From: Myxococcota bacterium
Lineage (GTDB): Bacteria; Myxococcota; B64-G9
NCBI GenBank assembly: GCA_022710975.1
Contig: JAKLGA010000004.1
Span: forward strand, 124,001 to 188,000
Reading direction: 5' to 3'
Length of the DNA: 64,000 bases
Part shown: piece after piece, positions 49,511 through 57,250 of the stretch
Position numbering within the stretch: position 1 is the stretch's first letter
How the letters are laid out: each line of letters opens with the position of its first letter
The notes under the pieces: generated by a model
Seen by the model: only the letters and a program-made list of their open reading frames with translations
Database searches by the model: none
Told to the model about the DNA's origin: nothing
Position numbers and translations under genes: made by a program

Positions 49511-49711
49511 CGGACTGGAGGATATTTCTAACTTTTGGCGCAGGAGCCATAGGTCCGGCATTTAGCTTAGGCTATCTGGGCCAGTAGGTTTTTTGGTTGA
49601 CTTCTCAAGGACTCCACGGTACGCAGGTCTCCAATGACCGAGGGCGGCCATCATGGTGGCTCCATCGGCAAGAAGCCACCAGATTTCTTTTCTGACGGGA
49701 ACCGCTTTGCA

Positions 49712-49740
49712 TGGGAGATGGCGGCAGTCGAACCCGAGCC
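49712..49740 (-). other. tmRNA/tRNA 3'-end-like sequence, possible attachment-site remnant
   Basis: On the minus strand, GGCTCGGGTTCGAC followed by TGCCGCCATCTCCCA resembles the T-arm and acceptor end of tmRNA or a tRNA (GGTTCGA-C-CCGCC-TCTCCACCA pattern). The T-stem does not pair well and no body of an RNA precedes it, so it is not a working gene. It lies exactly where native DNA gives way to AT-rich cargo, as integrase attachment sites do. Confidence 0.3.
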
Positions 49741-49771
49741 ACATCAGGATTGGTAGTAGGAGGTAGGTTCC

Positions 49772-50590
49772 ATGACTGACCGAAGTAGTACAATCCCATC
49801 GTACAGGAAACCACCGATTGTGGAGGCTGTTTGGAGTGTCCAGTTTACAGAGATGACCTGGATGTTCTCACCGCACACAGGGGTTTTTTGGAATTCGATA
49901 AAACAACGGTTCCCTGTGTGCCAAGAACAACCGCCTATAGCGCATGTCGTTGAGGTTCCTGATCTGTTCAATGTTCCGCCGAACCAGGTTGAGTTACGCC
50001 AGCTCCCACAAACTCGCCAGTGGTTCCTATCAAACCCTGGGAACGACATTGTTCAACTGCAACGTGACCGGTTTTGCTGCAATTGGAGGAAGGTCAAGGC
50101 CCAAGACGTGTACCCACGGTTCTCTTATATGAAGCAGCAATTCGAGCAGTCGTGGGATGCATTTACTCGGTTCATCAGAGACAGTGGTCAGTCCCTCCCG
50201 ACGATTGACCAGTGCGAGATGACTTACACGAATATTTTCGACCAAGAGGAGGGGTGGAACAGCATTGGTCAATTCGGCAACGTCTTCACGATGATGGCGT
50301 GGCCAAGCACTCCTGCATTCCTCCCGGCTCCAAAAACTCTAGTGGCACGACTGACCTTTGATATTCCGGGCATCGCCGGCAGGCTACATGCGGTTGTCCG
50401 CCACGTGCTTAAGAGGGAAGGCCCCGCCCAGGAAGCCCTGATGCTGGAGTTGACGGCGAGGGGACTTCCATCGAGAATAGACCATGAAGGTCTTCTGTCC
50501 TGGTTCGCTTCGGCAAGGGAGGCTATTGTTCGTGGCTTCACTGACCTTACGACCGATGCGATGCACGGGATCTGGGAGAGGGAACAGTGA
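49772..50590 (+). CDS. TIGR04255-family-like protein
   Basis: This 272-residue protein starts at ATG 49772 behind AGGAGGTAGG. YRKPPIVEAVWSVQF, QWFLSNPGNDIVQLQRDRF, CNWRKVKAQDVYPRFSYMK and YTNIFDQEEGW match the layout of the sporadically distributed TIGR04255 family (PPIVEA, Q-x-D-R-F, NWR, YPR, Y-x-N). Family function is unknown; members are spread patchily and often sit in accessory regions. Its stop overlaps the start of the next gene by one base (TGATG). AT-rich relative to the chromosome. Confidence 0.75.
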   Translation: MTDRSSTIPSYRKPPIVEAVWSVQFTEMTWMFSPHTGVFWNSIKQRFPVCQEQPPIAHVVEVPDLFNVPPNQVELRQLPQTRQWFLSNPGNDIVQLQRDRFCCNWRKVKAQDVYPRFSYMKQQFEQSWDAFTRFIRDSGQSLPTIDQCEMTYTNIFDQEEGWNSIGQFGNVFTMMAWPSTPAFLPAPKTLVARLTFDIPGIAGRLHAVVRHVLKREGPAQEALMLELTARGLPSRIDHEGLLSWFASAREAIVRGFTDLTTDAMHGIWEREQ

Positions 50591-51114
50591 TGGAGAGCTG
50601 TAGTACCAGGCCTAAAAATGTTTCGTCGCCTGGTAAAGGTGGTGCCCAGGCATTTGCTGGCGTAATCCCTGCTTACGACCCTGATGGTGAGCATCAGGGT
50701 TGGCATTCAAACCGGGAGTGCTTCAGCCCGGAAGGCTTGGCGACAACGATACATGAACTGGCGTTTCAGTATGTGCAGGAATATATTACTCCTGCCACTC
50801 TTGACTTCGTAGGCAGAATTCCTGAAGTCGAGCCGCTCCAAGTTGTTATTATTGACACGATGGCTCCAGAGCAGATCGAGGTTTTCAGGTCATTCCACGT
50901 GACTGTAAAGCCATATGAAGATGAGTTCAGAGCTGACTTCTTGGATGCCAATCTGAGTTCATTCGGTGCGACTCGGAACGAGGCCATCTGGAACCTAAAA
51001 GACATCATTGCAAGCACCTTCCGGACTCTCCTGGAGCATGAGGATGGTCGACTTGGGCCTGGGCTAATACGGCAGTTAGCGGTGCTAAGATCTTTCTTGC
51101 GGAGATTAGGCTGA
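50590..51114 (+). CDS. Unrecognised protein, second gene of the TIGR04255 cassette
   Basis: This 174-residue protein starts at ATG 50590 on the last base of the previous stop codon (a GTG one codon earlier is possible). Residues about 60-105 read as a small alpha/beta core (VEPLQVVIIDTMAPEQIEVF, VTVKPYEDEFRADFLD). FGATRNEAIWNLKDIIASTF near the C-terminus resembles the HicB-like partial fold that ends in an amphipathic helix, but this is tentative. It is followed after two bases by the third gene. Confidence 0.65.
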   Translation: MESCSTRPKNVSSPGKGGAQAFAGVIPAYDPDGEHQGWHSNRECFSPEGLATTIHELAFQYVQEYITPATLDFVGRIPEVEPLQVVIIDTMAPEQIEVFRSFHVTVKPYEDEFRADFLDANLSSFGATRNEAIWNLKDIIASTFRTLLEHEDGRLGPGLIRQLAVLRSFLRRLG

Positions 51115-51116
51115 GC

Positions 51117-51392
51117 ATGTCAGTAATTGACAAGGAACTTGCAGAAAAGATAGCAAAGAAGCTCAAGGCTAGGTTCGACCGAAGCCCCAAAGCACATGAC
51201 CTGGCGCTTGTATATGAAGACGCCATTCTAATTGCAACGTTCGGGATTCGACGAGGATCAAAAAAGGGTCTTGGCCACGACCACATGCTTGAAGCCTTAC
51301 GCGTGACTGCGCGCGAAGCAAAAGACCTCGGGCATTGTCCGATGTCACGGGACAGGTGGCTTGGGATCTATCGGGATAGGGAACCAGCATAA
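51117..51392 (+). CDS. Small protein, third gene of the TIGR04255 cassette
   Basis: This 91-residue protein starts two bases after the previous stop. ALVYEDAILIATFGIRRGSK, KKGLGHDHMLEALRVT and CPMSRDRWL are compact blocks. RRGSKKGLGHDHM, with a conserved-looking His-Asp-His, resembles small proteins that accompany HicB-like partners. A toxin role is possible but not shown. The tight spacing makes the three genes one transcript. Confidence 0.6.
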   Translation: MSVIDKELAEKIAKKLKARFDRSPKAHDLALVYEDAILIATFGIRRGSKKGLGHDHMLEALRVTAREAKDLGHCPMSRDRWLGIYRDREPA

Positions 51393-51678
51393 TTGGGCTT
51401 GTAGGTTATGGATGTTGCCTCTGTAGAAGCAAGTGCTGACCACCTTCAACAGAAGAAACCGCCTACTTTGTCTCCCTTCTTACTGTAACTACCTCTAGGC
51501 ATGGTGAAGACGTAATGCAGTAGTCTGGCGCCTTCCAGTGGGGTCTGAAAATGGGTGGCACTTCCCTGGTGGTAATCGGAGCCGTAGGGTTTAAGGTTGC
51601 GATGCCGCTTGCGTCGTTCATTGTTCGACGTAGATCGCAGTTTTCAGACAATCCTGTTTATAGAGCTAGGAGAAAGTC
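51393..51678. other. Gap with a short intergenic repeat
   Basis: No gene seen. GGGTGGCACTTCCCTGGTGG at 51550-51569 is a degenerate copy of the GGTGGCTGGCACC motif. Confidence 0.4.
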
Positions 51679-52104
51679 ATGACAGAAGAAGAGAAATGGA
51701 AATTTCTAGAGAGCCTTGACGAACAGTTTCTTGTTGGTGGAGTTATATTGTCTGAATGGGCCACCTACTTGATCAGGGATGCGGATACCGCTTTCTCGAG
51801 AGGTGCGCCTCTGGCTAGTATTATTACCGGGCTGGCTGGAGTGGAAACGCATCTGCGTTCCGAGGCAGGTGACAGCAGAAAGCGATTCGTCGATCTAATT
51901 GAGGAGTCTGATCTTGAGGATGGACTAAAGCAAGAGCTTCATTGTTTAAGGAAATACCGAAACAAGTGGGTTCACGTCGACAAGGCTTCAGACGACTTGG
52001 AGTTGTTAGAATCCCCGGAAAGGCACTTGTTGGAACTGGAAGAGATGGCGTGCAGGTGTTCTGTTGCGCTTCGTCGAACTATCTATTCGAATCCGTGTAT
52101 ATAG
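51679..52104 (+). CDS. HEPN-like protein (Rx4H motif)
   Basis: This 141-residue helical protein starts at ATG 51679 with AGGAGAAAG upstream. The segment LHCLRKYRNKWVHVDKA carries R94-N-K-W-V-H99, the Rx4H signature of HEPN ribonucleases and of DUF4145-like members. HEPN proteins act as RNases in toxin-antitoxin and abortive-infection systems. Some keep the motif only for nucleotide binding. No antitoxin-like partner lies directly beside it. AT-rich, in the same island. Confidence 0.6.
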   Translation: MTEEEKWKFLESLDEQFLVGGVILSEWATYLIRDADTAFSRGAPLASIITGLAGVETHLRSEAGDSRKRFVDLIEESDLEDGLKQELHCLRKYRNKWVHVDKASDDLELLESPERHLLELEEMACRCSVALRRTIYSNPCI

Positions 52105-52235
52105 AATTTGCTGGGCATCATTTTGACAGTTAAGGCGATGGAACGAAGCCAGATATCGATGCTGTCCGGCTAACTTCCTTGGTTCTATTCGGTTTGATGC
52201 ATTTTTATCCTGCCATGGCCTTCATGAGGAAGCCT

Positions 52236-52721
52236 CTAGAATAGTCTCCTTTGGTTGTTGTTGTCATCTGCGTTGATTTGTTTCATTTCCTTCTTTAGCT
52301 CAACACATGAAATCTTTCCAAATGCCTTGGCATCGAGATAGAAAAAACTCTGTGGTGCCCGCAAGCTCTGACTGATACTACTAAGGTCGATAGGTTTTTT
52401 TAGACGCTCTGCGTGGCTAACCCCTATCGCTATGCCATTTCTTCTGTTTCGGAAGTAGTGCTTATAGGTTTGCTCATTTATGCCCGAATCAGATCCAAAT
52501 CTTTTCCATAGGTCTGCAATCGATGCAACCTTAACGCCAGCGACACGAAAACAACCGACAACTTTTCCGATGGGTTCAGTGGCATACATCACGATAATGT
52601 GTACATTTCTTGCGAACCGAACCTTTCTAAACTCAACGCGCTTCCTTCCGTCGAGAATCATTTCTGCATACTCTGGATGGATCGACATCAGAGCTACTGA
52701 TCCAGCCGGCTTGTGAGCCAT
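52236..52721 (-). CDS. ASCH-domain protein
   Basis: This 161-residue protein starts at ATG 52721 with AGGAGG seven bases upstream. VALMSIHPEYAEMILDGRKR followed by VEFRKVRF is the classical ASCH start (binding loop GRKxVEFRK). IIVMYATEPIGKVVGCFRVA is the following strand pair. ASCH domains are PUA-like folds that bind or cut RNA, some with esterase or RNase activity. It overlaps the end of the PIN-GNAT gene by 28 bases, so the two are translated together. Confidence 0.85.
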   Translation of the reverse strand: MAHKPAGSVALMSIHPEYAEMILDGRKRVEFRKVRFARNVHIIVMYATEPIGKVVGCFRVAGVKVASIADLWKRFGSDSGINEQTYKHYFRNRRNGIAIGVSHAERLKKPIDLSSISQSLRAPQSFFYLDAKAFGKISCVELKKEMKQINADDNNNQRRLF

Positions 52722-54175
52722 GGCATGGCCTCCTTCGGGACGGTGACAATAGATTGCGGCGCACCTCTGAGTGCACCATTGTTCTTCATCTCGGTTAGGG
52801 ATATCGGAATGTCGAGGCACCTTGCCTGTCGAAATAGAATTGCAAGGACCCGTTTCTTGCACCATTCTTCAATTTCCATGTAGGTATATACAGTTCGGCT
52901 GCCGACGAACTTCGCGATTTCATTGGGAAGATTTGAGCCGATAGTTCGCTCTGTGATGCCCACAGTGTAAATACCCTGTCGCTCATGAGACCTGTAGAAT
53001 AGCAGGATTGAGGCAGGAGGTATCGCTTTGACCATGGATCCGCAAAGGTAGGCCTTCCTTATTGCGTTACCGTAGGGATGGCGCCCGGGAACGAGTTCTG
53101 GTTGTGGCTCGAGTTCGGGGAATAGCAATTTATGGTATTGGGGCCGTATTGGGACGACGAATGTTGGAACACCTGTGGTTCTGAAGAATCTAGGGCCATA
53201 CAGGATGTGGAAATCCATTGCTGTAAGGGAATCCGCGATGACAGTGGAGGGCTTGAGATGCTTTGCGAAATAGAGTTCCTTCGATACTGCCTTTGGTTGT
53301 GCTTCATTGAAGCCGAAAAGAGATAAGAGTCTGATTAGCTTCTCCTGCTTGGGCAGAGTAGTTAGGTACATCCAATCATATAGATTCTTATAGGAGTACT
53401 CAAAGATTGTTCGTAGTAGTAGTTCGCCGAATTTGCTACCTGCTGAATCGTCAGAGGCTTTAAATGTGCAGATCTTAAGAACACGACCTTCAAGTGAAAC
53501 GTCTGGATTTCTTTCCTCTTTGACGATTGCCACGCCACCATACTTCGCTGCGCCCGGATTGATCACGATCCATGCTTGACGATGCTCTCTCTTGCACTTG
53601 GCAAGCCATCCATCGAAGCCTTTGTAGTCATCTCTCAGGCTGGAGAATATCGGATCATGTTGGTCGATCTCGTGGGCTTTGATATTGCGAATTGCGGGAG
53701 GTGGCCGTGGGATCTTGTCGAGGAGACTCTGAAGAAGCTCAACTGCTCCATCGATGGAGTAAACACGATCTTCTAGTTGGAATCGTTCCGAAGTCTTCCA
53801 GATGCCACGATCATCTGTGACCAGAATGTCTACTGCATCGCCTGCAACTGCTGCGAGAAGTTGAAGATCGATAAGATCATGAGGGCCAGTGTGTGAACTT
53901 ATATTAGAGTCCTGCATTTCGTTTGAAGGTGCAGGAGGATTCTCAAGAATTTCATATTTTTTAAGGAGAGCTAACCGCATAGAGCGCCGATTTACATCCT
54001 TGTCGGCGGCGATCTCAGCTCTGCTGCTGGGATGATAGCAGATGTGATGACCCTTCTCGTTGGCATATCTGATTAGATCAATTGCCAGCGGTGTGCCAAG
54101 CTCAAGATCGCTTGGACTCGTTGGCTCAAGAGGAATCAGAATATTCGTGTCAACGAGGATTCTCAATGGCCTCAC
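52694..54175 (-). CDS. PIN-GNAT-PUA-like fusion protein
   Basis: This is a 493-residue product. Residues 1-140 are a PIN RNase domain: RILVDTNILIPL (D9), then DLIDLQLLAAVAGDAVDILV with TDDRG closing the acidic set. Residues about 175-290 read as a GNAT acetyltransferase (AWIVINPGAAKYGGVAIVKE, then KFGELLLRTIFEYSYKN). The last 150 residues (LCGSMVKAIPPASILLFYRS, GIYTVGITERTI) look like an EVE/ASCH-type PUA fold. GTG 54175 is chosen; alternatives are GTG 54208 or TTG 54166. PIN with GNAT fusions are typical of toxin-antitoxin or conflict systems. AT-rich. Confidence 0.8.
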   Translation of the reverse strand: MRPLRILVDTNILIPLEPTSPSDLELGTPLAIDLIRYANEKGHHICYHPSSRAEIAADKDVNRRSMRLALLKKYEILENPPAPSNEMQDSNISSHTGPHDLIDLQLLAAVAGDAVDILVTDDRGIWKTSERFQLEDRVYSIDGAVELLQSLLDKIPRPPPAIRNIKAHEIDQHDPIFSSLRDDYKGFDGWLAKCKREHRQAWIVINPGAAKYGGVAIVKEERNPDVSLEGRVLKICTFKASDDSAGSKFGELLLRTIFEYSYKNLYDWMYLTTLPKQEKLIRLLSLFGFNEAQPKAVSKELYFAKHLKPSTVIADSLTAMDFHILYGPRFFRTTGVPTFVVPIRPQYHKLLFPELEPQPELVPGRHPYGNAIRKAYLCGSMVKAIPPASILLFYRSHERQGIYTVGITERTIGSNLPNEIAKFVGSRTVYTYMEIEEWCKKRVLAILFRQARCLDIPISLTEMKNNGALRGAPQSIVTVPKEAMPWLTSRLDQ

Positions 54176-54224
54176 TTCTCCGTCTGTATGGCAATACTGC
54201 CTTTGCACGAGGATAGTGCCTGGG

Positions 54225-54230
54225 ATTATA
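54225..54230 (-). promoter_or_regulatory. Perfect TATAAT -10 element for the PIN-GNAT gene
   Basis: TATAAT on the minus strand at 54230-54225, about 50 bases before the GTG start at 54175. The matching -35 is weak. The element lies between the end of hsdR and the PIN gene, so the pair has its own promoter. Confidence 0.4.
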
Positions 54231-54241
54231 GAATAATGCCT

Positions 54242-57200
54242 CTAATCTGCCGTTAGATCGCGAACAACATCAGTCACGAATCGCTTGAACGAATCGTTCT
54301 CCACGAACTGCTTGTAGACCTGGGTGTCGTCGGTCAGCAGGGTCTGCATGACCTTGCTGAGCGCCTGGGCCATGGCCAGATTGGCGGTGTGCGGTGTGTT
54401 GGCCTTGGCGTTCTGGTACGCCTCGTCCGCGGCCACCTTGGGGGCGATGTCCTCGCGGATGCGCTTCACCACCCGGTCGGCGTCGGTGAACAGCGTTCCG
54501 AACGTGTCGTTGAACTGCTTGATGATGTTGCTCAGCTTGTCGAACTCCGGCTCTGGCTTGTGCCCGCCCCCGCCGGGCGGCACGGGCCCGATCTCCGAAT
54601 CCTTGTCCTTCAACGGGATCTCTAAGACCTTCTTCTTCTCGACCCGGTAGCTGTCCATGTCGATGGCTTCCAGGATGCCCTTGGCGAGATCCTCCTCCTT
54701 GGGCGTCGGAAGCTTGGGGATGAGCAAGTTCAGGAAGATGGACAGCTTCTCCCAGGCGACGTTGCTGTCTGGCAGGATCGAGGACAGGAAGCTGTAGGTC
54801 CGGCAAAAGGCCTTGGCGTTCCCCTTGAACTCCACCTGGCCGTTCTCGTCGAGCTTGGCCTTGTAGGTCTCCACGCACCCGTCGAGGATAGGATCGAGCG
54901 CGTCCCTAGGAGCCTCCTGGAGGAAGAGCGCGACGAGCTGGTCGACCTGTGCCGGCGCGTAGACCTGGGCGGCGTCCAGGGCGGCCTTCAGGTCGTGAAG
55001 CATGTTGGGGTCAGTCTCCTCGGCCAGCAGCGTCGTGCGGTAATAGTCCTGGAAGGCGAACTTGATGGCAGCGGCGCTGTTCTGGAAGTCGAGCACGAAG
55101 CAGTCGTGCTTCTGAGGATGGGCGCGGTTCAGGCGGGAGAGCGTCTGCACTGCCTTGATGCCTGCGAGCGGCTTGTCCACGTACATGGTGTGCAGCAGCG
55201 GCTCATCGTAGCCGGTCTGGAACTTGTCGGCGCAGACCAGGAAGCGGTACGGGTCCGCCCGGAACCGGTCGGCGATCTCGCTGCTGGAGAAACCGTTCAG
55301 CGAAACCTCGCTCACCTTGGCGCCGTGGTACTCGTGCTCTCCGGAGAACGCAACCAGGGCCTTGTAGACGCTCTTTTGATCCTCCAGATACTTCTTGATG
55401 GCGTGGTAGTACTGGACCGCCCGCTCGATGCCGTTGCAGATCACCATGGCCCGCGCCTGGCCGCCGATCTTGTGGAAGGCCAGCACCTGCTCGTGGAAGT
55501 GATCCACCACGATTTCGGCCTTGAGTTGGATGGCGTGGTCGTGGCTCTCGACGTACTTCCTCAGTTTTTTCCGCGCCCGCTTGACTTCGAACTCCGGGTC
55601 GTCCTTGGTCTTCTTGATGAGCTTGTAGTAGCTGTCTACCGGCGTGTAGGCCCGGAGCACGTCGAGGATGAAGCCCTCCTCGATGGCCTGCTTCATGGTG
55701 TAGCTGTGAAAAGGCCGATGCTTGACCTTGCCCTCGCCGTCGGGCGGCAGCGGCTCGCCGAACATCTCCAGGGTCTTGTTCTTGGGGGTGGCGGTGAAGG
55801 CGAAGTAGCTGGCGTTGGCCAGGAGCTTCTTCGCCGCCATTCGCTTCGCGAGGGCCTCATTGACCAAATCCTCGGGGTCGGGCCCGTCCTCCTCGTCCGT
55901 CACCGCGGCGTTCAACACCTGGCTCATGGCCGCCGCCGTCTTGCCGCCCTGGCTCGAGTGCGCCTCGTCGATGACGATGGCGAAGGTCTTGCCTGCCTCG
56001 GCGGCAATCTCGTCCAGGATGTAAGGGAACTTCTGCACCGTGGACACGATGATCTTCTTGCCCTGTTCGATGAACTTCTTTAGATCGCCCGAGTGCTCGG
56101 CGTGGCCCACCGTGGCGCCCACCTGCATGAACTGCTTGATGGTGCGCTGGAGCTGGTCGTCCAAGATGCGCCGGTCAGTGACCACGATGACCGAGTCGAA
56201 CACCTCCTTGCCTTGACGTCGCAGGCCGATGAGCTGGTGGGCGAGCCAGGCGATGGAGTTCGACTTGCCGCTGCCGGCCGAGTGCTGGACCAGGTAGCGC
56301 CGGCCTACTCCGTGGGTGCGGACGTCGGCCAGGGCAGCGCGCACCACGCCGAGCTGGTGGTAGCGCGGCCAGATCTGTAGGCGCTTCTTCTTACCGGTGT
56401 GCTTGTCCTTCTCCTCGACCATCTGGGCGTAGTTCTCGAGGATGTCGGTCAGCCCGGCTGGGGTGAGCACTTCCCGCCACAGGTAGGCGGTCTTCAAACC
56501 TTCCGGGTTGGGTGGGTTGCCCGCGCCGTCCTGATGGCCCTTGTTGAACGGCAGGAACCAGGAGCCCTTGCCGACGAGGCGGGTGCACATGCGCACCTCG
56601 GCGTCGTCCACGGCAAAGTGCACAGCGCAGCGGCCGAACTCGAAGAGTCGCTCCTTTGGGTTGCGGTCGTAGCAGTACTGCTGGACCGCGTCTGCCACGG
56701 TCTGCTTGGTCAAGCTGTTCTTGAGCTCGAAGGTGGCGATGGGCAGGCCGTTGATGAATAGGCACAGGTCGAGCGCGCGCTTGGTCTCTTCCGGGCTGAA
56801 CCGGAGCTGGCGGGTGACCGAGAAGCGGTTCTTCGCGTGCAGGGCCTGGGCCTTGGGGTTGCCCTCGGATGGGGTGCCGTAGAACAGGCCGAAGTGGCCG
56901 GCGGAGTTGTGTTCGATGCCTTTCCGCAGCACGTCCACCACGCCGCGCTTGCCGATCTCGGTCGAAAGCCGCTTGAGGAACTTGAGGCGCTTGATGTCCT
57001 TCGGATCGCCAGACATGCCGAGCTTTTTGAACGCCTCGGGCTGGGTGGCGCGGAGGAAGGCGAAGAGCTGGGGCACGTCGAGGGCATACTCGCGGTCGTA
57101 GTCCTGGGGACAGCCGGCCGTGTAGCCCGTACCGCCGTAGGGAGGAGGAGGCTCGGCAACCTGGTCCGGTGCGATGGCCAGACCGTCGGTGCCGGTCATG

Positions 57201-57250
57201 GCGCGCATGATGAGGGTCTCGAGGCCCTTCTCGGTGGTGTCGGTGGTCAT
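54242..57250 (-). CDS. hsdR: Type I restriction enzyme R subunit
   Basis: This is a 1002-residue protein. The N-terminal nuclease domain has LDLCLFINGLPIATFELKN, the D...E-x-K core. The SF2 translocase part has Walker A HSAGSGKSNS (about 325), DEAH in IVIDEAHSSQGG (about 428), FTATPKNKT and QTGYDEPLLHTMYVD. R subunits translocate DNA and cleave it at a distance when the HsdM/HsdS pair finds an unmethylated site. Last gene of the operon; its start overlaps the hsdS stop by four bases. Confidence 0.95.
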   Translation of the reverse strand: MTTDTTEKGLETLIMRAMTGTDGLAIAPDQVAEPPPPYGGTGYTAGCPQDYDREYALDVPQLFAFLRATQPEAFKKLGMSGDPKDIKRLKFLKRLSTEIGKRGVVDVLRKGIEHNSAGHFGLFYGTPSEGNPKAQALHAKNRFSVTRQLRFSPEETKRALDLCLFINGLPIATFELKNSLTKQTVADAVQQYCYDRNPKERLFEFGRCAVHFAVDDAEVRMCTRLVGKGSWFLPFNKGHQDGAGNPPNPEGLKTAYLWREVLTPAGLTDILENYAQMVEEKDKHTGKKKRLQIWPRYHQLGVVRAALADVRTHGVGRRYLVQHSAGSGKSNSIAWLAHQLIGLRRQGKEVFDSVIVVTDRRILDDQLQRTIKQFMQVGATVGHAEHSGDLKKFIEQGKKIIVSTVQKFPYILDEIAAEAGKTFAIVIDEAHSSQGGKTAAAMSQVLNAAVTDEEDGPDPEDLVNEALAKRMAAKKLLANASYFAFTATPKNKTLEMFGEPLPPDGEGKVKHRPFHSYTMKQAIEEGFILDVLRAYTPVDSYYKLIKKTKDDPEFEVKRARKKLRKYVESHDHAIQLKAEIVVDHFHEQVLAFHKIGGQARAMVICNGIERAVQYYHAIKKYLEDQKSVYKALVAFSGEHEYHGAKVSEVSLNGFSSSEIADRFRADPYRFLVCADKFQTGYDEPLLHTMYVDKPLAGIKAVQTLSRLNRAHPQKHDCFVLDFQNSAAAIKFAFQDYYRTTLLAEETDPNMLHDLKAALDAAQVYAPAQVDQLVALFLQEAPRDALDPILDGCVETYKAKLDENGQVEFKGNAKAFCRTYSFLSSILPDSNVAWEKLSIFLNLLIPKLPTPKEEDLAKGILEAIDMDSYRVEKKKVLEIPLKDKDSEIGPVPPGGGGHKPEPEFDKLSNIIKQFNDTFGTLFTDADRVVKRIREDIAPKVAADEAYQNAKANTPHTANLAMAQALSKVMQTLLTDDTQVYKQFVENDSFKRFVTDVVRDLTAD

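Noticed and set aside
49712-49760. A functional tRNA or tmRNA gene
   Set aside because: The T-stem does not pair and no D-arm, anticodon arm or tag frame is present.
49562-49814. Short minus-strand frames before the TIGR04255 gene
   Set aside because: They lie in the leader and the tmRNA-like stretch; no start signals, no family.
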